Assembly: GCA_015680685.1 (NCBI GenBank)
Contig: MNCI01010813.1
Span: 18,039-82,038, forward strand
Length of the DNA: 64,000 nucleotides
Origin: Gnetum montanum
Lineage: Eukaryota > Streptophyta > Gnetopsida > Gnetales > Gnetaceae
Reading direction: 5' to 3'
Shown piece by piece: positions 59,700 to 64,000 of this stretch (positions within the stretch are counted from its first letter, which is position 1; every line of letters starts with the position of its first letter). The notes under the pieces are model-generated. The model saw only the letters and a list, made by a program, of their open reading frames with translations, ran no database searches and was not told where the DNA came from. The position numbers and the translations under genes were made by a program.

Positions 59700-60345
59700 A
59701 TATTTTATTTTGTGTTGGACTTCAGTCAAGGTTCAATTCATAAGCTGTTGAGATTGTAAAGCTTTGACATATGGATTCAACCACTGGAGCCCTTTGACAT
59801 ATGATATAGGCTATTGACAATGATATATGCTTTTACAATGAACATGGATGTGATCAAACCCATAAAGTCAATGTCCCATATGTCAAAGGGCTCTAGTGGT
59901 TGAATCCACTATTGAGAACCTTTCATTTGAGCAATCATCCCATCATCTGTTTAACAACATTCACAAGATTGGACAAACTAGTGGACGTCCCTAAAGATTG
60001 TAGGCTAATAGTATCCTACCATTAGGATTTTTATGGTTATGCATATCCCAAGATAGTGGCCTTTGCAAGGACCTTCATGAGCATCCTAGAGAACATGTAA
60101 TTGATTCACATTAGGGACACACCAATGAACCAAGCCATTGGTACACACTTTGTATAAGTGTTGATTGATTTTCATGAAGTACTTTGTCTAATGAAGAAAT
60201 TGGTGTTTCTTCCTAAAGTCTAGATTTTTTGGCATCTTCTGAGTGAGAAGGTAAGTGAGGATGCTATCATACCATTTCATTTCTGTGGGCACTTGGTCAT
60301 TTATTGCTTTTGTAAAGAGGAGTTCATTTAGAAATTGATTGGAGA
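59700..60345 (-). pseudogene. Integrase of element E (broken)
   Basis: The minus strand shows the H2C2 zinc-finger region: CVP, then AHEGPCKGHYLGYA (about 60080-60040), KILMVGYYWP (about 60035-60005) and a FVQSCE-type end. LEPFDIWDIDFMGL (about 59890-59850) is the start of the catalytic core. Stops and frameshifts interrupt it, and an inverted repeat (59772-59803/59877-59908) disrupts the core. Confidence 0.75.
59772..59908. repeat. 32-bp inverted repeat within the integrase relic
   Basis: 59772-59803 and 59877-59908 are reverse complements with one mismatch, separated by 73 bp. Such a stem is not a normal integrase feature; it probably arose by an inverted local duplication. Confidence 0.85.
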
Positions 60346-60346
60346 G

Positions 60347-60770
60347 TCAACTCTTCTTCTCTTTGTTATCCCATCTTAACCAAGAGAGATGGTTAGCGAC
60401 AACATTCTTATTTCCTTTTTGATCTACCATTATGAGATCAAATTTCTGTAAGATCACAAGTGACCATATGATATAGGGGCTCATCGTTAGCTTATTCATT
60501 AAGAAGTAGATGACACTATGATCTATGTGCACAAACATCTTATAACCAAGCACATAGTGCTTGAAATTTTCAAGAGCGTACACCATTGGCATAGGTTGAT
60601 TCTTAGTTGTGGTGTAATTCAACTATGCACCCATAATTCTTTGGCTTGTGCAATGGATTTAATATGGATGTTTCTTATCATCCAACTACATAATCATAGA
60701 TCTCAAGGCATAATTAGATGTGTTGATCATTATGTGAAATGCTCTGGACCAATCTAGTGCTCATAGAATT
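60347..60770 (-). pseudogene. RNase H of element E
   Basis: Minus-strand frame with NYTTTKNQPMPMVYALENFK, then HYVLGYKMFVHIDHSVIYFL, KFDLIMVDQKGNKNVVANHL. This is the Gypsy RNase H pattern (YxTTExExLAVVYALEKFRxYLLG...TDHxAL...VADxLSR). Its best piece is open for 91 codons. Confidence 0.82.
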
Positions 60771-61700
60771 GGAGTTTCTACAAGTTTGTCCTTTAATTGT
60801 TGGAATGTGTGTTCATGCTCCTTGGTCTAGATGAATGGAGCATGTTTCTTTGTAAGATTAACCAATGGATTTACAATCTTAGAAAAATTATCTATAAACC
60901 ATTGGTAGTAGCTAGTGTGTCTAAGGAATGATTAGACATCTTTGAATATCTCTAGTTAGTGTGCGATTCCTTAGATAACCCTTATCTTTTCTAGGTCTAC
61001 TTCAATCCCTGCTTGAGTAATTCTATGTCCCTGTACTATGCCTTCTTGGATCATTAAATGGATTTTTTGCCAAATGAGCCTAAGGTTTATTTCAATGTAT
61101 TTTTTCAGTGCCTACTCAAGGCAATCTAGGACTTACTCAAATGTAGCCCCTTAGGTAGAGAATTCATCCATGAAGACTTCTACTCCACTACCAATCTGCT
61201 ATTGAAAAATACTAAGGACCAAGCATTGAAATGTTGCAGGGGCATTAAATGGACCAAATGACATATTACAATATGCCAAAGTCCACCAGGGACTCATAAA
61301 TGTTGTCCTGGCTTGATCTTTGAGCACAATCTAGATTTGGTTATAGCCACTACAACCATCCAAGAAGCTATAATAACAATGCCTGGATATAGTGTCCAAC
61401 ACTTGGTTCACAAATGTCAATGGAAAATGATCTTTAAATTTTCCATATTAAATAGCCTAAAGTTAATGTAGACCTACCATTTGCCACCTTTCTTTGGCAC
61501 ACTTATGAGTGGGCTAACCCACTCACTATCCTCAATGGGATAGATTTTCCCTACCTTGAGGAGTTATTCTATTTTCTCTTTGATGATCTGTTTCAACTTG
61601 GGGTTCAGCCACCTTTGTGGTTGCCTTCTTGGCTTCATGGCCAAGTTAGTGTAAATGCAATGCTAGCATATCCATGAATGAATTCTAGTCAATTTGGGAT
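60771..61700 (-). pseudogene. Reverse transcriptase of element E, Athila type
   Basis: Minus strand: AYCNMSFGPFNAPATFQC (about 61272-61219), VEVFMDEFST in place of the catalytic FMDDFS (about 61178-61149), IQEGIVQGHRIT (about 61055-61020), IEVDLEKIRVI and FIDNFSKIVNPL (about 60890-60855). The FMDDFS/EGIVLGH style is that of the Athila lineage. The second catalytic Asp has become Glu. Confidence 0.8.
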
Positions 61701-61737
61701 ATGACCAAGTAAAGATTGTTGGCCATTTGTTGACCAC

Positions 61738-62310
61738 CTACAAAACCTTATCTTTTTGTTCAAGAGCAAGATTTACATTAATTATGACTAGCTTTCCATT
61801 GTTTAAAAATTGATACTCCATGTTGAATAGTAGAGTTTTTAACTCTAGGGGCTCTTGCTTGAAATTATTAGGGATTACCAACTTTCCCCAATAGGTATCA
61901 TCATCTTCATCATTAGAGAGTTGGTGATGAACTTGCTCAAGTTCATCCATGCCTTTGATATAAGCACATGTTAGGCTCTTAGTTGGTTTCATACATAATG
62001 TGATAACGTTAGAGTTAGCTATTAGCCACTAGATGTTTTCCTATTTAGTGGCTACTACATACAGGCACCTTTGCATATCTGCTTCATGTGCACATTGATT
62101 ACATGTTTTAATGAATGTAATCGTAATGGATCATATTTTCTGTTTGCAATTACACTCATTATCATTGTAAGTGATGCATGGAACATGTTTCTTCTCTAAT
62201 TGTTCAAATTTGTTCTCCTTAAAGATTTTCAAGGAGAGGTCGCTTATGCCCTTTCATGCATTAACTATGTTTAACCAAGCCCTTCCCATAATGATGGGGA
62301 AGTTGCCTTT
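61738..62310 (-). pseudogene. Protease end and protease-RT linker of element E
   Basis: Minus strand: GNFPIIMGRAWLNIVNA (about 62306-62256) is the retropepsin C-terminal signature also found in A and B. The tail CNQCAHEADMQRCLYVV (about 62105-62055) is the same cysteine-containing tail. It is followed by an open frame of 84 codons (61992-61738), a linker of unknown role. Sequence N-terminal to 62310 is missing. Confidence 0.78.
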
Positions 62311-64000
62311 AAACCGTGCACCCAAGTTTTGTATTTATAGGCTAGTATAGAGGAGATGATATTGGATATCCAACATCACTTCTTGGCTTCGATATCAGGG
62401 TTGATAGATTCATGACTTATCATACCCCATGACTGAATGAAAACTTGTCCTCAAGTTAAACAAAATGAGGAACAAGTTCTTTACAAAATATTGGGAAGGT
62501 ATGGGATTATTGACTAACTTAAACAACAAACAAAACAATTAACTCTTACATGCCATAGTGGTGTAGTACAAAAATGAAATACAAAATCACAAGACAAAAA
62601 CTGGGAATCTCATGTAGTGCATGGAGGTGCTAGCTCCTCCATTGGTTACTTCCCTTTGTCATCAAGCTTGTGAAATTTGTAGCACCCAAGAAATGGCTAC
62701 AACTTTTCTTCTTCCATCCATGGGCTGTGTATCATCTAGGCTACTAAACTAATGTGTGTTGGCACCCATATGTCCCAAGGACATGGCAACTATAGAAACA
62801 TTTGATTGGCCTTCACGTACCAGGCTGCAAACTACTATCATTCTTCCTCAAAGGTCCTAGCTTTTTCTCTTAATTTGTGCTAATCTATCAATCTCCTAGC
62901 TAGGTATGAGGCAACATCCCTCTATCTATGGTAGCGAGATTTAACCACTTCCAATTCCAAGTTTTCTATATGGAGCTTTTGCAAAGCATCTTTTCTATCC
63001 ATAAACTCTTTCTCATATAATGCATAAGTGGTTGCTACCTATTTCTCTAGCTTGTTTCAAGGTTTGCCTACTATTAACATGACTAGGTTGGCATATCTAA
63101 GGTTAGCCAATGCAATGTATTCTTTCAAATCTTTGATCTGTAGGTCTTTATTCTTTACTTCTACTTGGTGGACCAAGGCATAGCTATCGAGAATTGGTTG
63201 CAACCCAAGATTTTGTGCTGATAGAGATCCAATGTAAGCTTTATCCATATAGATTTCATTCTCATTTATTTTCTTGTACATGCCTACCTAGTCATGGAAG
63301 TGTTTCTTCAATTTTTTGTGTTTCTTGGAATTATTTTGCCATGCACTAATTTCTATTATAGACTTTTGTCAAATAGCATGGACCTTCTTCATTGAGAGGG
63401 TTTTGTTTTCTCTGGCCAATTTATTGATGTCCTGGTTGATCCTCACTAGTTGTTTTCTTAATTGGTGGACACTCTTCTCAAGAATGTTCTTTTACTTTTC
63501 AATTATGGTCAACCTTGAATTTTTCGAGGCAAGTTGCTTGTTTTCCTCTTGTGCAATAGTCAGTGCCTTTTTATATGTATAGGATTGTGCATTAGTGGCT
63601 AAGGCATTCTAGACTACCTTCTCCTTTTCTTGTTCTATAGCTACACTCTCCTTGATCATCTTAGCTAGTAGCTCCATCCTAAATTGTTCTAGCTAGTCAA
63701 GTGCAAAAAATGAGGTAGGATCCCATCGTTTAGCTCTTAGGGTAGCTAGCTATTCTTGTAACCTTTGCACTTTCATTTCTACATGCTCTACCATAACCTT
63801 AGCCATGACTAGCTTTCCTTTGGTGGTTATGAGGTTTGACTGTGTTACAATGACATCATTGGGGATGTCAAATAGGGTGGTCATCACTTTGCCCTATCTA
63901 CAACAAATGATCAAGTACATCCTCATACACTACAAGAGTCATCAAAGTTCTAGCTAGCATTTGTGCATCTCTAGTCCTAGTAAGATCTACTAAGGGCACA
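62311..64000 (-). mobile_element. Element G: truncated relative with LTR stub and extra ORF
   Basis: 62311-62422 matches the TATA-to-U3 part of the element C LTR (TATTTATAGGCTAGTATA, CATCACTTCTTGG) and ends TTATCA. The next bases match the conserved block beside the 3' LTRs of B, C and E. The rest of the LTR is missing on the left, where protease of E begins. The interior continues to the right window edge. Confidence 0.7.
62630..64000 (-). pseudogene. Extra ORF of element G (coiled-coil rich, broken)
   Basis: Minus-strand coding traces extend from the window edge to about 62630. The best open piece, 63281-63057 (74 aa), reads NKDLQIKDLKEYIALANLRY and corresponds to about 55000-54880 in the extra ORF of E. 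It is heptad-like, with Leu/Ile at regular spacing. No catalytic motif is seen. Confidence 0.5.

Larger units (their letters stand above)
53213..62310 (-). mobile_element. Element E: Athila-like element with pol and an extra ORF (5' part missing)
   Basis: On the minus strand, reading from right to left: protease remnant (about 62310-62000), linker, RT, RNase H, integrase (to about 59700), the family's non-coding region with T-rich block (about 59330-58160), a long extra ORF (about 57243-54300) and the 3' LTR (53213-54151). Gag and the 5' LTR are not visible: element G sequence interrupts at 62311. That 53.2-57.2 kb and 58.2-62.3 kb form one element is inferred from orientation, order and the family's architecture. 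The insertion is in D's protease; 53208-53212 (CCATG) would be its target duplication. Confidence 0.7.

Overview
The window reads as nuclear DNA of a seed plant, most likely a gymnosperm (conifer). It is AT-rich and crowded with old, nested LTR retrotransposons that are full of stop codons. It holds one low-copy protein gene, a long TIR-NBS-LRR (TNL) immune-receptor gene with plant GT-AG introns. The conifer assignment is inference from this overall character; no marker gene proves it. I saw no tRNA, rRNA, CRISPR or prokaryotic signal.

Layout: (1) 1-5462, minus-strand element A, an Athila-like Ty3/Gypsy derivative with gag and protease but no reverse transcriptase; its left end lies outside the window. 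(2) 5463-9300, a short CpG-richer stretch, unassigned AT-rich DNA and a solo LTR. (3) About 9380-13500, a decayed chromovirus-type Ty3/Gypsy pol with its polypurine tract and 3' LTR. (4) About 13640-22268, a decayed Ty1/Copia element split by element C (14716-21422), a complete minus-strand gag-only copy of the A family with a 5-bp target duplication ATAGG. (5) 22269-27480, repeats, a decayed minus-strand ORF, a 963-bp segment (M1) repeated at 32741 (M2), and a one-N assembly join flanked by a 75-bp exact duplication. (6) 27501-39089, the TNL locus: seven exons join in frame into a predicted 1567-residue protein. Its fourth intron is 5.55 kb and contains a CACTA-like element, M2 and a decayed second copy of the TNL NBS-end, exon 3 and exon 4 region. 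(7) 39090-64000, nested retroelements: an LTR with a Met-type primer site, element D (plus strand, gag) whose 5' LTR is split by the complete element B (42779-49880, target duplication ATTTT), element E (minus strand, 3' LTR plus an extra ORF, integrase, RNase H, RT and protease remnants) inserted in D, and a truncated relative G running to the right edge.

How the parts relate: A, B, C, D, E and G share LTR ends, a primer site complementary to plant tRNA-Asp, a 3' region with a T-rich minisatellite, and a conserved AGTCATGGGG-type purine tract. E keeps an Athila-type pol and an extra ORF; A, B and C look like internal-deletion derivatives that keep gag, with or without a protease remnant, which would have to be mobilised by an E-like partner. 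The TNL gene is the only part likely to be functional for the host. The best structural puzzles are its repeat-bounded 5' half, the relic copy in its giant intron, and a C-terminal region of about 375 residues that I do not recognise.
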